Positions 1 to 9,129 of a stretch of 64,000 bases of DNA are shown piece after piece (positions within the stretch are counted from its first letter, which is position 1; each line of letters begins with the position of its first letter). Origin of the DNA: Sporosarcina oncorhynchi (GTDB lineage Bacteria; Bacillota; Bacilli; Bacillales_A; Planococcaceae); assembly GCF_033304615.1 (NCBI RefSeq), contig NZ_CP129118.1:3344001-3408000 (forward strand), given 5' to 3'. The notes under the pieces were generated by a model. That model made no database searches and was not told the DNA's origin. It saw only the letters and a program-made list of their open reading frames with translations. The position numbers and the translations under genes were made by a program.

Positions 1-1075
1 ATCCGTAAGTGACGAATCCATTTGCCGGCTTTTCACCGTTCTTCGTTACGAAATTGACGATTTCATCACGGTCTACAGCAAGACCGAATGCACGACGGAT
101 TTTAGCATTTTGGAATGGTTCCATCGATGTATTGAAACGGTAGAAGTACAAACCTGCTTGGTCGTCGATACGTAATTCATTACTATCTTTTAGTTGATCG
201 GAAAGTTCTGATGGAACGTCCGTCACGTCCAATTCATTAGACTGGTACATCTGGTAAGATGTTGTGGATTCATTGACCATTGCCCAGTGGACTTTATCCA
301 ACTTGACAGATCCCGCATCCCAATAATTTTCGTTCTTTTCAAATTCAAAGCTTACATCATGATCCCATTTCGTTAGTTTAAACGGTCCGTTTCCAACGAA
401 TGTAGCTGCTTCTGTATGCCATTTCGGATCAGCAGATGCAACCTTTTCATTGATTGGGAAGAAGCTAGGATTTGTGATAATGTTCGGGAATGCTTCGTTC
501 GGCGACGTTAATGTGACAACAAATGTCTTATCATCTTCCGCTTTTATAGCGATATCGTCTGCTGAACCTTCGCCGCTGTTATATGCCTCTGCTCCATCGA
601 TAAAGTATGCGAGGAATGCAGCTGGTGAAGCTGTCTCAGGGTCAAGCATATGCTTCCATCCGAAGACGAAGTCACCTGCTGTAACAGGGTCTCCGTTCGA
701 CCATTTTGCGTCCTCACGAATTGTAAATGTGTACGTAAGACCATCTTCAGATATATCAATCTTTTCAGCAGTCGCTTCGACCGCTTTATGGTCTTCATCC
801 ATACGTGTAAGACCTTCCATGATGTTATTCAATGCGCTCCATGAAACAGCGTTGAAACCGATGGATGGGTCAAATGATGTCGGCTCTTCTCCGTTGTTCA
901 TATAGAGAATTTTTTCGCCTATCGCTTCCTCTTTGCCTTCTTCTGTACCTTCTTCTGTTTCAGGTTTTGGATCGTCTTTTTTATCCGGTTCTTTGCCGGC
1001 GTCTTTGGTTGCTGTACATGCTGCCAATACTAATGCTAGCATCGCAACGAGCAGAAACGATAACCACTTTTTCAA
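1..1075 (-). CDS. dppE: Dipeptide/oligopeptide ABC transporter substrate-binding lipoprotein, partial (3' end outside window)
   Basis: Extracellular solute-binding protein (SBP_bac_5/OppA family) that would capture peptides for the DppBCD permease. About 358 codons are visible; the C-terminal third runs off the left edge, as family members are about 540 residues. The start is TTG at 1075, with an AAAGGGGG ribosome binding site about 10 nt upstream. The N-terminus is a lipoprotein signal: Lys-Lys, a hydrophobic run, then lipobox LAAC with Cys20, followed by a charged Lys/Asp/Glu-rich linker. Family-typical stretches such as EPTSFDP, NPSFFPI and RRAFGLAVDRDEI are readable. It follows dppD after about 290 bp that contains an interspersed repeat but no clear terminator. 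The order A-B-C-D-E equals the Bacillus subtilis dpp operon, which supports the name. Confidence 0.9.
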   Translation of the reverse strand, partial: MKKWLSFLLVAMLALVLAACTATKDAGKEPDKKDDPKPETEEGTEEGKEEAIGEKILYMNNGEEPTSFDPSIGFNAVSWSALNNIMEGLTRMDEDHKAVEATAEKIDISEDGLTYTFTIREDAKWSNGDPVTAGDFVFGWKHMLDPETASPAAFLAYFIDGAEAYNSGEGSADDIAIKAEDDKTFVVTLTSPNEAFPNIITNPSFFPINEKVASADPKWHTEAATFVGNGPFKLTKWDHDVSFEFEKNENYWDAGSVKLDKVHWAMVNESTTSYQMYQSNELDVTDVPSELSDQLKDSNELRIDDQAGLYFYRFNTSMEPFQNAKIRRAFGLAVDRDEIVNFVTKNGEKPANGFVTYG

Positions 1076-1162
1076 TTGAATTGCCCCCTTTGTTTGTCTG
1101 TGAATAGTTAAGCACTAATGCGTGCGTGATACCTCTGGAAATGGAAATTGTTAATATAGACC

Positions 1163-1329
1163 GTTGATTTCCGTTCCGGCGGACGCTTTCCAAGCGAGTT
1201 ACGAAGAACTCGCTTTGCCGTATTTCTGTGATTTTCAGAAATTAAGGCAGGGGCGCTCAAAAAGCTATACTTTTATTCGCAAAAGCCATTTTACGTAACG
1301 GCTATTGCCGCCTTCCACTCCAACCAACT
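1163..1329. repeat. Interspersed repeat-like element between dppD and dppE
   Basis: A non-coding block whose ends read GTTG...GGCGG and CCGCC...CAAC, an imperfect inverted terminal pair. It contains a perfect hairpin, GCGAGTT/AACTCGC around a 6-nt loop, at 1194-1213. Its ends resemble short interspersed elements I recall from Bacillaceae and Planococcaceae intergenic regions; that is memory and was not searched. A degenerate copy of the hairpin core (AACGAAGAACTCACC) occurs near 39,141-39,156. Because it lies inside the dpp operon, it may process or partly terminate the message before dppE. Confidence 0.45.
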
Positions 1330-1369
1330 GTGTGCCTACTTACCTATTTAAATAAAATAGCTAAATTCA

Positions 1370-2455
1370 TCAACCAAACACGTTCTTCGCTCTGTCATCT
1401 TGCAACCAACAGTCAACTGCGTGTGTGACGGATAGTTCGGTTGTTTGTGGATGCACTTTATCGCACACTTCCATGGCGAATGGGCATCTTGCGGTGAATG
1501 GGCAACCAACGGGTGGCGAAAATAGATCCGGTGGTGTGCCTTCGATCGGTTGGAGTTCCTCTTCTTTCAAATCGAGTCTTGGGACGGAAGCGAGAAGACC
1601 TCTTGTATAAGGATGTTGCGGTCCGTAAAATACTTCTCTCTTCTCACCGATTTCAATGATTTTACCAGCGTACATGACCGCTATCCGGTCCGCGATCTTG
1701 GCCACAACACCTAAATCATGTGTAATGAGGATGATTGACACGCCAGTTCTCTCTTGGATTTCTTCGAACAGTTCCAGAATTTGCGCTTGAATCGTTACAT
1801 CCAGAGCGGTTGTCGGCTCATCCGCAATCAGTAGTTCCGGCTCGCATATCAACGCGATGGCTATGACAATCCGCTGTCTCATTCCTCCTGAAAACTGGTG
1901 TGGATATTGTTTAAGTCGTTCTTCTGGATTTGGAATCCCGACGACTTCCAACAATTCGACTGCTTTTTTCCGGGCTTCTGACTTGCTCACTTTCCGATGG
2001 GTCCGTAATCCTTCTGTCAACTGTTCACCGACTTGCAATGTCGGATTGAGCGCTGTCATAGGATCTTGGAATATCATCGATATATCGACACCCTGCACTT
2101 TTCGCATGCCCGCCTTATCCAACTTCGTCAAATCGCGACCTTTAAAGATGACGCTTCCGTTCTTTATACGACCTGCGGGATGAGGAAGCAAACCCATAAT
2201 TGTATTGGCCGTTACACTTTTCCCACAGCCTGATTCACCGACGATTGCAAGTGTCTCTCCTTTAAATAAATCAAATGAAACACCGCGCAATGCCTGTACT
2301 TCTCCACCGAATGTCTTGAACGATACATATAAGTCTTGAACGGAGAGCATCGTTTCTGTAAACACTTTTTTGCGCTTGAGGGGCTTTGTAGCGACTGCCG
2401 TTGCCCCTTCATTCATACTGTTTAATCTGTTGTCATGCTCATTCAATTCATTCAC
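1370..2455 (-). CDS. dppD: Dipeptide ABC transporter ATP-binding protein DppD
   Basis: Cytoplasmic ATPase of the peptide importer, 361 residues. Walker A GESGCGKS is at about 73-80, the Q-loop in MIFQDP at about 128-132, signature SGGMRQR at 189-195, Walker B LLIADEP at 208-214 and H-loop His246. The oligopeptide-ATPase C-terminal extension keeps four cysteines (318, 324, 331, 349), the arrangement known to hold a 4Fe-4S cluster in DppD-type ATPases. The start overlaps the dppC stop. GTG at 2455 is used here; TTG three codons later has better spacing to the AGGGGGTG sequence, so the true start may be 2446. The first 35 residues are poorly conserved linker. It is translationally coupled to dppC. 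Confidence 0.93.
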   Translation of the reverse strand: MNELNEHDNRLNSMNEGATAVATKPLKRKKVFTETMLSVQDLYVSFKTFGGEVQALRGVSFDLFKGETLAIVGESGCGKSVTANTIMGLLPHPAGRIKNGSVIFKGRDLTKLDKAGMRKVQGVDISMIFQDPMTALNPTLQVGEQLTEGLRTHRKVSKSEARKKAVELLEVVGIPNPEERLKQYPHQFSGGMRQRIVIAIALICEPELLIADEPTTALDVTIQAQILELFEEIQERTGVSIILITHDLGVVAKIADRIAVMYAGKIIEIGEKREVFYGPQHPYTRGLLASVPRLDLKEEELQPIEGTPPDLFSPPVGCPFTARCPFAMEVCDKVHPQTTELSVTHAVDCWLQDDRAKNVFG

Positions 2456-3384
2456 CCCCTCAGTTTCGGATCAAGTGCATCTTGCATACCGTCTCCGAGG
2501 ACGTTAAATGCAAACATTGTCATGGATATAAAGAACGCCGGGAAGAACAATCTCCACCAATGTCCCGACAGAATGACTGGCAATGCGTCATTTGCCATTA
2601 CGCCCCAACTGGCGAACGGAGCTGCAATACCTAGTCCTAGGAAGCTTAAGAACGCTTCTGCGAAGATTGCACTTGGAACGGTTAAAGTCATCTGTACGAT
2701 GATTGGCCCCATCGTATTCGGCAGTAAGTTTTTACGTATGATTCTTGGTGTTTTTGCCCCAAATGACTTTGATGCGGTGACAAATTCATAATTTTTAAGC
2801 TGAAGCACTTGTCCCCTTACAATACGAGCCATTCCGACCCAGCCTGTAATGGTGAGTGCGATGATGATTGTCGTCAAACTTGCCCCCATGATTACCATAA
2901 GAAGAATGACAACCAATAGGTGAGGCAACCCATAAAGGATTTCAATAATACGCATCATAAACGAATCTGTCCGTCCACCTTTATAACCACTGACTCCTCC
3001 ATAAATAATTCCGATAAAGAAGTCGATTAGTGCCGCAGCTACACCGACGAATAATGAAACTCTCGCGCCGTACCAAGTTCTCGTAAAGACGTCCCAACCT
3101 TTTTCATCTGTACCAAACCAGTGTGTACTAGATGGCGGTTGGTTCTGATTGGCGTATTGTGTTGTTTCTATATTGTGTGGAGACAATATCGGCGCAAATA
3201 CTGCGAATAGCGTAAGTAAGATTAAAAATATCAATCCGCCCATCGCCAGTTTATTCTTTCGTAATCTGCGCCACGCATCCTTCCAATAAGAAAGTGATGG
3301 CCGGACGACTGATTCAGCTTCAGCCATGTTGGAGTCTTTCGGTTTAAACCACTCATCTGGCACATTTTGCTGATGATTGACCAT
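2452..3384 (-). CDS. dppC: Dipeptide ABC transporter permease DppC
   Basis: Inner-membrane permease subunit (BPD_transp_1 with an OppC_N domain), 310 residues, pairing with DppB to form the channel. The N-terminal cytoplasmic segment is followed by a first membrane helix at about 48-68 and the typical extracytoplasmic stretch with HWFGTDEKGWDVF. Several more helices follow, and a coupling (EAA) loop near ASKSFGAKTPRI precedes LLPN. The ATG overlaps the dppB stop (TAATG), with GGAGGGGG upstream, so the genes are translationally coupled. Length and order match the B. subtilis dpp operon. Confidence 0.93.
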   Translation of the reverse strand: MVNHQQNVPDEWFKPKDSNMAEAESVVRPSLSYWKDAWRRLRKNKLAMGGLIFLILLTLFAVFAPILSPHNIETTQYANQNQPPSSTHWFGTDEKGWDVFTRTWYGARVSLFVGVAAALIDFFIGIIYGGVSGYKGGRTDSFMMRIIEILYGLPHLLVVILLMVIMGASLTTIIIALTITGWVGMARIVRGQVLQLKNYEFVTASKSFGAKTPRIIRKNLLPNTMGPIIVQMTLTVPSAIFAEAFLSFLGLGIAAPFASWGVMANDALPVILSGHWWRLFFPAFFISMTMFAFNVLGDGMQDALDPKLRG

Positions 3385-4319
3385 TACGCATCCCCCTCCT
3401 TCTTATGAAGTTTGATGCGGGGATCAAGGAATCCATAAACGATATCAACAAGAAACAACATGAATACAAGAAATGCACTATAGAAGACCGTTGTTCCCAT
3501 AATAACGGGGTAATCACGGTTATTAATGCTGTCCACGAAGTATTTCCCCATTCCAGGTATTGCAAATATCTTTTCGATGACAAACGTTCCAGTTAAGATA
3601 CCCGCAAGCATAGTTCCCATAATTGTCACGACTGGCATTAGTGCATTACGCAACGCATGCCTAAGTACAATACGCGTCGGTGACAATCCTTTTGCCCTTG
3701 CCATCTTCATATAATCCTGCGTCAACACTTCGAGCATGCTTGATCGTGTGAGACGAGCGATAATTGCCGTTGGACCGGTCGCAAGCGCGAGAGTCGGTAA
3801 AATCATATGTGCAGGACTGCTCCAGGTAGCTGGAGGCAGCAGTTGCCAATTGACAGCTACTTGTTGGATGAGTAGCGTTGCCAACACGAAGTTCGGGACT
3901 GAAATCCCTACGACCGCAAAGGCCATAGCCATGTAATCAATAATGCCATTGTGCTTGAGTGCTGCAAATGTTCCTAAGGTGATTCCCGATAGAACAGCTA
4001 CAAGAATGGTAATTAAACCTAGTTCAGCTGAAATCGGGAATCCTCTTTTCAGAAGCGAGTTAACCGTTTCATTCGGTTTTTTTATCGATGGACCAAAATC
4101 GAAGGTAGCCACCGATTTCAAATAATGCCCATATTGTACAATGACCGGCTGATCCAACTTATAAAACTTCTCCAAGTTCGCTTGGATTGTCGGGTTCGAC
4201 GTCCGTTCTTCATCAAATGGTGATCCAGGGATCGCGTGCATGAGGAAGAACGTAAGCGTCGAAATGATGAAGATTGTCGCAATCATCATCGCAAATCTCT
4301 TGACTATGTATATCGCCAT
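3384..4319 (-). CDS. dppB: Dipeptide ABC transporter permease DppB
   Basis: Inner-membrane permease (BPD_transp_1), 311 residues, with about six helices. The first helix is at 9-29 (IVKRFAMMIATIFIISTL region), followed by the OppB-type extracellular segment. The coupling loop, with ARAKGLSPTR and HALRNALMP near residues 195-225, contacts the ATPase. ATG at 4319 lies 14 nt after the dppA stop and is preceded by GGGGGAAAGG. It forms the heterodimeric pore with DppC. Confidence 0.93.
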   Translation of the reverse strand: MAIYIVKRFAMMIATIFIISTLTFFLMHAIPGSPFDEERTSNPTIQANLEKFYKLDQPVIVQYGHYLKSVATFDFGPSIKKPNETVNSLLKRGFPISAELGLITILVAVLSGITLGTFAALKHNGIIDYMAMAFAVVGISVPNFVLATLLIQQVAVNWQLLPPATWSSPAHMILPTLALATGPTAIIARLTRSSMLEVLTQDYMKMARAKGLSPTRIVLRHALRNALMPVVTIMGTMLAGILTGTFVIEKIFAIPGMGKYFVDSINNRDYPVIMGTTVFYSAFLVFMLFLVDIVYGFLDPRIKLHKKEGDA

Positions 4320-4332
4320 TCGCCTTTCCCCC

Positions 4333-5157
4333 TTAGCAGAACTTTGTCTGCAACGCCAACTCGATCATGACAAGCATGGCTCGGTAAGCTTCTAGTATAT
4401 CTTTTGCTTCAAATTTAACGATTGTCGTATTCGGTTCAATTTCACACCCGGGCATCAGTGCTGCCCATTCCGCTTGACCATAATTTGTAAATTCAATTCG
4501 TAGTGTAGGATTTATTGGCGGCACAAGTGGTTTGATATCTGACCGCTTGTCGATTGCTTCAGCAGTCTTCTCTTGAATCAGCTTATGGGCTTTTTCAGGA
4601 TGAAGTGTTCTGACTGCGGAACGGGAAATCGACTTTTTCACAGCAGCTGTAACCACTCCAGGTATAAGCGTCTCTGCTTCCTTGCACGCACAATCATCAC
4701 CCGCTACCATGATGACAGGAACTCCGAAGTACCCCGCTACGTAAGCATTGAATCCCAGCTCCCCTATTTGCACATCATCAATATACATATTGCGTACACC
4801 AAAGATCATCGAATGGCTCATGACACCCGGCTGACCAGCCCGAGCGTGATAACCAGCAAAGATTGCCCCTGCAAATGACTCATCCAGTGACTGAACCATC
4901 GAAAGCGCTTTCAAGTCACCTGTAATCAGATCTGCTTCAGGATGCAATTCTTCCACTAGCAGATTATTCATTTTTGAATGGCTATCATTTACGAAAACTT
5001 GTGTAGCGCCCTTATGAATAGCAGCAGTTACGATAGCATTCGCTTCCTCAGTCATGATACGTCGTGCACGTTCATAATTATGCTTGCTCGAATCAACAAA
5101 TGTATAATCCGGCAAACCTGTAATCCCTTCCATATCGACAGATACATAGATTTTCAT
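4333..5157 (-). CDS. dppA: D-aminopeptidase DppA (M55 family)
   Basis: Zinc-dependent D-stereospecific aminopeptidase that releases D-amino acids from imported or cell-wall-derived peptides. With ATG at 5157 the protein is 274 residues, as I recall for B. subtilis DppA. The known metal and active-site residues fall at the same numbers: Asp8 and Glu10 in SVDMEG, His60 in NDSH, His104 in GYHA, Glu133 in IGELG, and catalytic His115 in MSHSM. A longer reading from 5178 is possible, but GGGGG sits about 7 nt before 5157 and homology favours the shorter form. It is the first gene of the dpp operon, so peptide uptake and D-peptide hydrolysis are coexpressed. Confidence 0.95.
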   Translation of the reverse strand: MKIYVSVDMEGITGLPDYTFVDSSKHNYERARRIMTEEANAIVTAAIHKGATQVFVNDSHSKMNNLLVEELHPEADLITGDLKALSMVQSLDESFAGAIFAGYHARAGQPGVMSHSMIFGVRNMYIDDVQIGELGFNAYVAGYFGVPVIMVAGDDCACKEAETLIPGVVTAAVKKSISRSAVRTLHPEKAHKLIQEKTAEAIDKRSDIKPLVPPINPTLRIEFTNYGQAEWAALMPGCEIEPNTTIVKFEAKDILEAYRAMLVMIELALQTKFC

Positions 5158-5221
5158 CTGCATTCCCCCAAGCTGCATTTACACAAAATATTCCCTGAAA
5201 GTAGATTAGTGGATAAAGTCA

Positions 5222-5250
5222 ATCCTATCAAATTTTTAAGAATATTACAA
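5222..5250 (-). promoter_or_regulatory. Predicted dpp promoter with CodY-like box
   Basis: On the minus strand, TTGTAA (5250-5245) and TAGGAT (5227-5222) are 17 bp apart, with an extended -10 TG. A 15-bp sequence, ATTTTTAAGAATATT (5232-5246), matches the CodY consensus AATTTTCWGAAAATT at 12 of 15 positions and lies over the -35/spacer. CodY repression of dpp is known in B. subtilis; binding here is inferred. Confidence 0.5.
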
Positions 5251-5264
5251 TACAATATTATAAT

Positions 5265-5303
5265 TAAAATAAAACCGCCATCCAGTTTCCCGGATGACGG
5301 TTT
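5265..5303 (-). terminator. Rho-independent terminator after oppA
   Basis: Twelve-bp stem with one mismatch (AAACCGTCATCC / GGATGGCGGTTT), 8-nt loop, then a T-rich tail on the minus strand. It lies just beyond the stop of the 5340-7178 gene and separates the opp and dpp transcription units. Confidence 0.85.
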
Positions 5304-5339
5304 CAAATAGATTCTCAAGAAATCTTGTGAATCAGATTA

Positions 5340-7178
5340 TTATTCGCTAACGCCCATTTCATACAACCAAAGATCAGTGTTTGAGTCGATTGAGTAGTTC
5401 ACTACGCGCTCGCTAACAGCTGTCAAAGCATAACGGTATACAGTTGGTGCAACCGGTACTTCGTCAACCATCAATTCCTGCCACTGGTTATAGATATCTT
5501 TACGGTATTCTGTATCGAATGACTTTTCAGATGTACCAGCTGCAAGAAGCTCGTCGTTCTTTTCGCTTGTGAAACGAGTATAGTTGAATGCTGCTGTTCT
5601 ACCATATAGACCGGATGGATCTGGATCAGAACCAGTTCCCCAAGCACCTTGATAGATATCAATTTTCGGATCATCAGCTTCTACCATGTCATAGAATGAG
5701 TTGAACTCATGTAGACGACCGTCAGTAAGTTGTACTTTAATACCAACGTCAGCCCAGTTTTGCATATAGAACTGTGCGATTGGCTCAGCAGTTTCTCCAC
5801 CAGACATTGAAGCAAAGTTCAATACGAACTCATTGCCTTCAGCATCTTCACGGAAACCGTCGCCATTTGTATCAACGAAACCAGCTTCGTCAAGAAGCGC
5901 TTTCGCTTTTTCAGGATCATAAGATGGTGCTTCGATATCTGCATTATGGAAACCAGCAAATACAGGAACGATTAAAGATGTTGCAGGGAAACGAAGACCG
6001 TGGTAAAGTTCTTTACCGATCGTTTCGTTGTCCATTGCATACCACATAGCTTGACGTACACGCTTGTCAGCCAATTTAGCATTAGGATCTGTTACGTTTT
6101 CTTTCTTTGCTTCATCCCACTTACCAAGTTTGAAACCGATATACGTGTAAGCAAGGTCAACTTTAGCCAATAGCTCGATATTGTCGATGTCTTTAGCTTT
6201 AAGATATTGATCAACCGGAACTGAAGCTATATCAATATCGCCTTTTTTAAGTGCTTCAAGGATTGAAGCAGAGCTTACTACTTTCAAGACTAGCTCTTTA
6301 AGAGCTGGTTCGCCTCTCCAGTATCCATCGAAACGCTCATAAAGTACTGATTCACCTGGTACGATTTTAGCCACCTTATAAGGACCGAAACCGATTGGGT
6401 TTACACGGATTTTGTCTGACTCGACAAGCTCTTCCATTGTTAATTCACCAGTCATTACATCACCGTAGTGGTGTCTTGGAGATGGAACTGTCCAGATACC
6501 TGACAATAGTGAAGGAGTTGCTTCAGTGTACGTAATAGAGATTTCTTTGTCGTCTTCAGAAACTGTGATACCAGAAATTTCTTTTGTTTCACCGTTATGG
6601 TATGCAGGCATACCTTCAACGTTTTCAATCATGAATGTGTAACGTGTACCAGCATAATCTGGGTGTCCAAGGAGTTGGTAAGAGTAAAGAAGGTCGCTTG
6701 CTTTCACAGGCTCACCATCTTGCCAGTTAACGCCATCCTTGATTTTGATTGTGATTGTTTTGTTATCATCAGAGATTTCGTATTCAGCAGCACCGTCATT
6801 AGTAATCAAATAGTCACCATCAGTAGATAGTAGGCCTTCATCGAAATAGCTCATGATATCTGCATCGAATGTACCTGAGTAGAATACGCGGCTCAAAGTA
6901 CCTTCAAACGGAGTGTCTGTAACCATAGCGATTGTCATTTCTCCGTCTTTAACTGCTGCAGAAGTGTTTGAAACATCCATAGGGAAGTCTAGTTCAGAGC
7001 TTGCATCATCAGCAGGCTCTTCCTCGCCCTCTTCTACTTCTTCTGTTTCTTTACCTGGATCTTTGGACGGCTCTTTCTCAGTAGCGCCATCCTTGTCGTC
7101 TTTACCTGTACATGCAGCCAAGAACACGCTGAGTACTAGCATAAGACTTGCAAGTAGCATAAGTTGCTTCTTTGCCAA
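5340..7178 (-). CDS. oppA: Oligopeptide ABC transporter substrate-binding lipoprotein
   Basis: Peptide-binding lipoprotein, 612 residues, SBP_bac_5 family, last gene of the oppDFBCA unit. The start is TTG at 7178 with GGGGAGGT upstream. The signal peptide ends in the lipobox LAAC with Cys23, followed by an acidic Glu/Asp-rich linker of about 45 residues before the binding domain. Family landmarks include the NWQDGEPVKASDL stretch, VRQAMWYAMD and GSDPDPSGLYG. It is larger than DppE (about 540), which fits the OppA/AppA class that takes longer peptides. Specificity cannot be read from sequence. Confidence 0.9.
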   Translation of the reverse strand: MAKKQLMLLASLMLVLSVFLAACTGKDDKDGATEKEPSKDPGKETEEVEEGEEEPADDASSELDFPMDVSNTSAAVKDGEMTIAMVTDTPFEGTLSRVFYSGTFDADIMSYFDEGLLSTDGDYLITNDGAAEYEISDDNKTITIKIKDGVNWQDGEPVKASDLLYSYQLLGHPDYAGTRYTFMIENVEGMPAYHNGETKEISGITVSEDDKEISITYTEATPSLLSGIWTVPSPRHHYGDVMTGELTMEELVESDKIRVNPIGFGPYKVAKIVPGESVLYERFDGYWRGEPALKELVLKVVSSASILEALKKGDIDIASVPVDQYLKAKDIDNIELLAKVDLAYTYIGFKLGKWDEAKKENVTDPNAKLADKRVRQAMWYAMDNETIGKELYHGLRFPATSLIVPVFAGFHNADIEAPSYDPEKAKALLDEAGFVDTNGDGFREDAEGNEFVLNFASMSGGETAEPIAQFYMQNWADVGIKVQLTDGRLHEFNSFYDMVEADDPKIDIYQGAWGTGSDPDPSGLYGRTAAFNYTRFTSEKNDELLAAGTSEKSFDTEYRKDIYNQWQELMVDEVPVAPTVYRYALTAVSERVVNYSIDSNTDLWLYEMGVSE

Positions 7179-7200
7179 TTGTATTACCTCCCCTTATTTT

Positions 7201-8115
7201 TTAGGCTAATCTTTGCCTTGCATCCGACGCACGTTTAACCGCTTGTCCGATGTAATTTATACACAGCATCATTACTAGAATCAGCAATGCTGCAGGTAAC
7301 CATACCCACCACTTATTCTGAACAACATCTGGAGTTCTCGCATAGGCAATAAGCGTACCAAGCGAAGGTGTCCCAGTCGGTAGACCAAATCCTAAGAATG
7401 TCAGGCCAGTCTCCAACCCGATGTTTCCTGCCAGCGTAAGTGTCATATTAACAATGACGAGTGAACTCAAGTTTGGAAACATTTCAAAAAACATGATTTT
7501 CCAGCTTGGTGTTCCCAACGTCTTAGAAGCGTTGATGTAATCAAGCTCCCTTTCTTGCAATGCCCTGGAACGGATTAACCTAGCTTTACCGAACCAAGCG
7601 AACGTACTCATAATGAGAATGAATGTGAAAACAGTATAGTTTGGTACGATAACTACGAATACGATGATGAACATCAATGATGGTAGAACCATAAGGAATT
7701 CAAGAACACGCATCATTGCGTTATCCACTTTACCACCATAGAATCCTGCAACAAGACCGTACGTCAAGCCGATGATTCCAGCTAATAACGTTACGCATAT
7801 ACCAATTGTGAAGGAGTTCCGTGTACCAAGCAATAGTTGTCCGAAGACATCGCGGCCTCCGTCATCCGTACCTAGCCAATGCTCGGCGGAAGGCGGCTTC
7901 CAAGTTGCAAGGAAGTTCACGCGCTTTAACGCTAATGCGTCAACGAAAAGCGGTGAGGCATAGGCTGCTAGTATAATTATTGTTAATAGTATCAATGAAC
8001 CCATAGCCATTTTATCGTGTTTGATTTCACGCCAGATCGTTTTCAACAAAGATGGGTTATTTAACTTTTCTTTGGCAATTAATTGTTTTTCATCTAGGAT
8101 GACTGTATCTTTCAT
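7201..8115 (-). CDS. oppC: Oligopeptide ABC transporter permease, C-type
   Basis: Membrane permease, 304 residues, OppC type (OppC_N plus BPD_transp_1). The first helix is near 38-58, followed by HWLGTDDGGRDVFGQ, the conserved periplasmic signature of OppC/DppC proteins. About five further helices follow, and the cytoplasmic coupling loop contains INASKTLGTPSWKI. ATG at 8115 is preceded by GAGGAGGGAATAGG. It lies 30 nt after oppB and 22 nt before oppA and should dimerise with the product of 8146-9114. Confidence 0.9.
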   Translation of the reverse strand: MKDTVILDEKQLIAKEKLNNPSLLKTIWREIKHDKMAMGSLILLTIIILAAYASPLFVDALALKRVNFLATWKPPSAEHWLGTDDGGRDVFGQLLLGTRNSFTIGICVTLLAGIIGLTYGLVAGFYGGKVDNAMMRVLEFLMVLPSLMFIIVFVVIVPNYTVFTFILIMSTFAWFGKARLIRSRALQERELDYINASKTLGTPSWKIMFFEMFPNLSSLVIVNMTLTLAGNIGLETGLTFLGFGLPTGTPSLGTLIAYARTPDVVQNKWWVWLPAALLILVMMLCINYIGQAVKRASDARQRLA

Positions 8116-8145
8116 ATCCTATTCCCTCCTCTTCCTTCTTTTCTA

Positions 8146-9114
8146 TTATTCAATTCGAATGCGCGGATCGACAATACTCAAGATAATATCCGAGAGCATC
8201 GTACCAACGATAACAGCAGTTCCAGAAATCATGACGAGTGCTGTAACGACGGTGAAGTCACGCGTTGAAATCGACTGAATGAAAAGATATCCGAGACCAG
8301 GGTAACTGAAAATCGATTCGATGAATACTGACCCACCGATCAGACCAGTGATTTCAAATCCTAGGAATGCAGCGATCGGTAGAAGTGAGTTCCGCAAAAT
8401 ATGGCGAGTATATACTTTGCTTTCAGGTACACCTTTGGCACGTGCAGTTTTAACATAATCTTTCAATTTTTGATCGATGATATCATTCCGCAAGTACTGG
8501 ATCGTGCTGAATGTTGCCAGTAATGAACCTGATAGGACGGGTAATATCAAGTGCTTCGCCCTACTTACAAAATACTCCCATGTGCCTGACTGTAATTTGA
8601 TGTCAACACTACTGCCGTATGGCAACCAGCCAAGGACGAAAGAGAAGAAGAACATCATCAGTAAAGCAAAAACGAATAATGGAGTTGCGAATGCAAAATA
8701 GTTATACGTAACGATTGCTTTATCCGCCCAGCTGTCCGTAAAACGACCAGCAATAATTCCAAGTGGCAAAGCGATCAGATAGGTGACAAGAAGTGTGAAA
8801 AATGATAATAGTACTGTATTTTCAACCTTACCAGCCAAAAGCGATGTTACTTTTTGTTGGTGAACATATGATTTCCCGAAATCACCCTGTACTGCATTTC
8901 CAAGCCATCTGCCATATTGCTGATACCAAGGATCATTCAGTCCCGCCTTTTCCCTAAGCTTCTCCAGTTGTTCTAATGAAACGTCTGGATTTCCTTGGAA
9001 AGCTCCTGTAAGTGCATCACCTGGCATCATTTTCGCAAGCATAAAGATGATGATACTGAGAAGGATAAGCTGCGGGATCATAAGTAATGTTCTTCGTAAA
9101 ATAAACTTCAACAT
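8146..9114 (-). CDS. oppB: Oligopeptide ABC transporter permease, B-type
   Basis: Membrane permease, 322 residues. The N-terminal helix at 9-29 is typical of OppB, followed by a large extracytoplasmic loop and five more helices. The coupling loop DYVKTARAKGVPESKV followed by HILRNSLLP is a clean B-type EAA motif. It is 16 nt downstream of oppF, with GGGGGAAAAT before the ATG. It forms the translocation pore with the adjacent C-type subunit. Confidence 0.9.
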   Translation of the reverse strand: MLKFILRRTLLMIPQLILLSIIIFMLAKMMPGDALTGAFQGNPDVSLEQLEKLREKAGLNDPWYQQYGRWLGNAVQGDFGKSYVHQQKVTSLLAGKVENTVLLSFFTLLVTYLIALPLGIIAGRFTDSWADKAIVTYNYFAFATPLFVFALLMMFFFSFVLGWLPYGSSVDIKLQSGTWEYFVSRAKHLILPVLSGSLLATFSTIQYLRNDIIDQKLKDYVKTARAKGVPESKVYTRHILRNSLLPIAAFLGFEITGLIGGSVFIESIFSYPGLGYLFIQSISTRDFTVVTALVMISGTAVIVGTMLSDIILSIVDPRIRIE

Positions 9115-9129
9115 TCTCTATTTTCCCCC

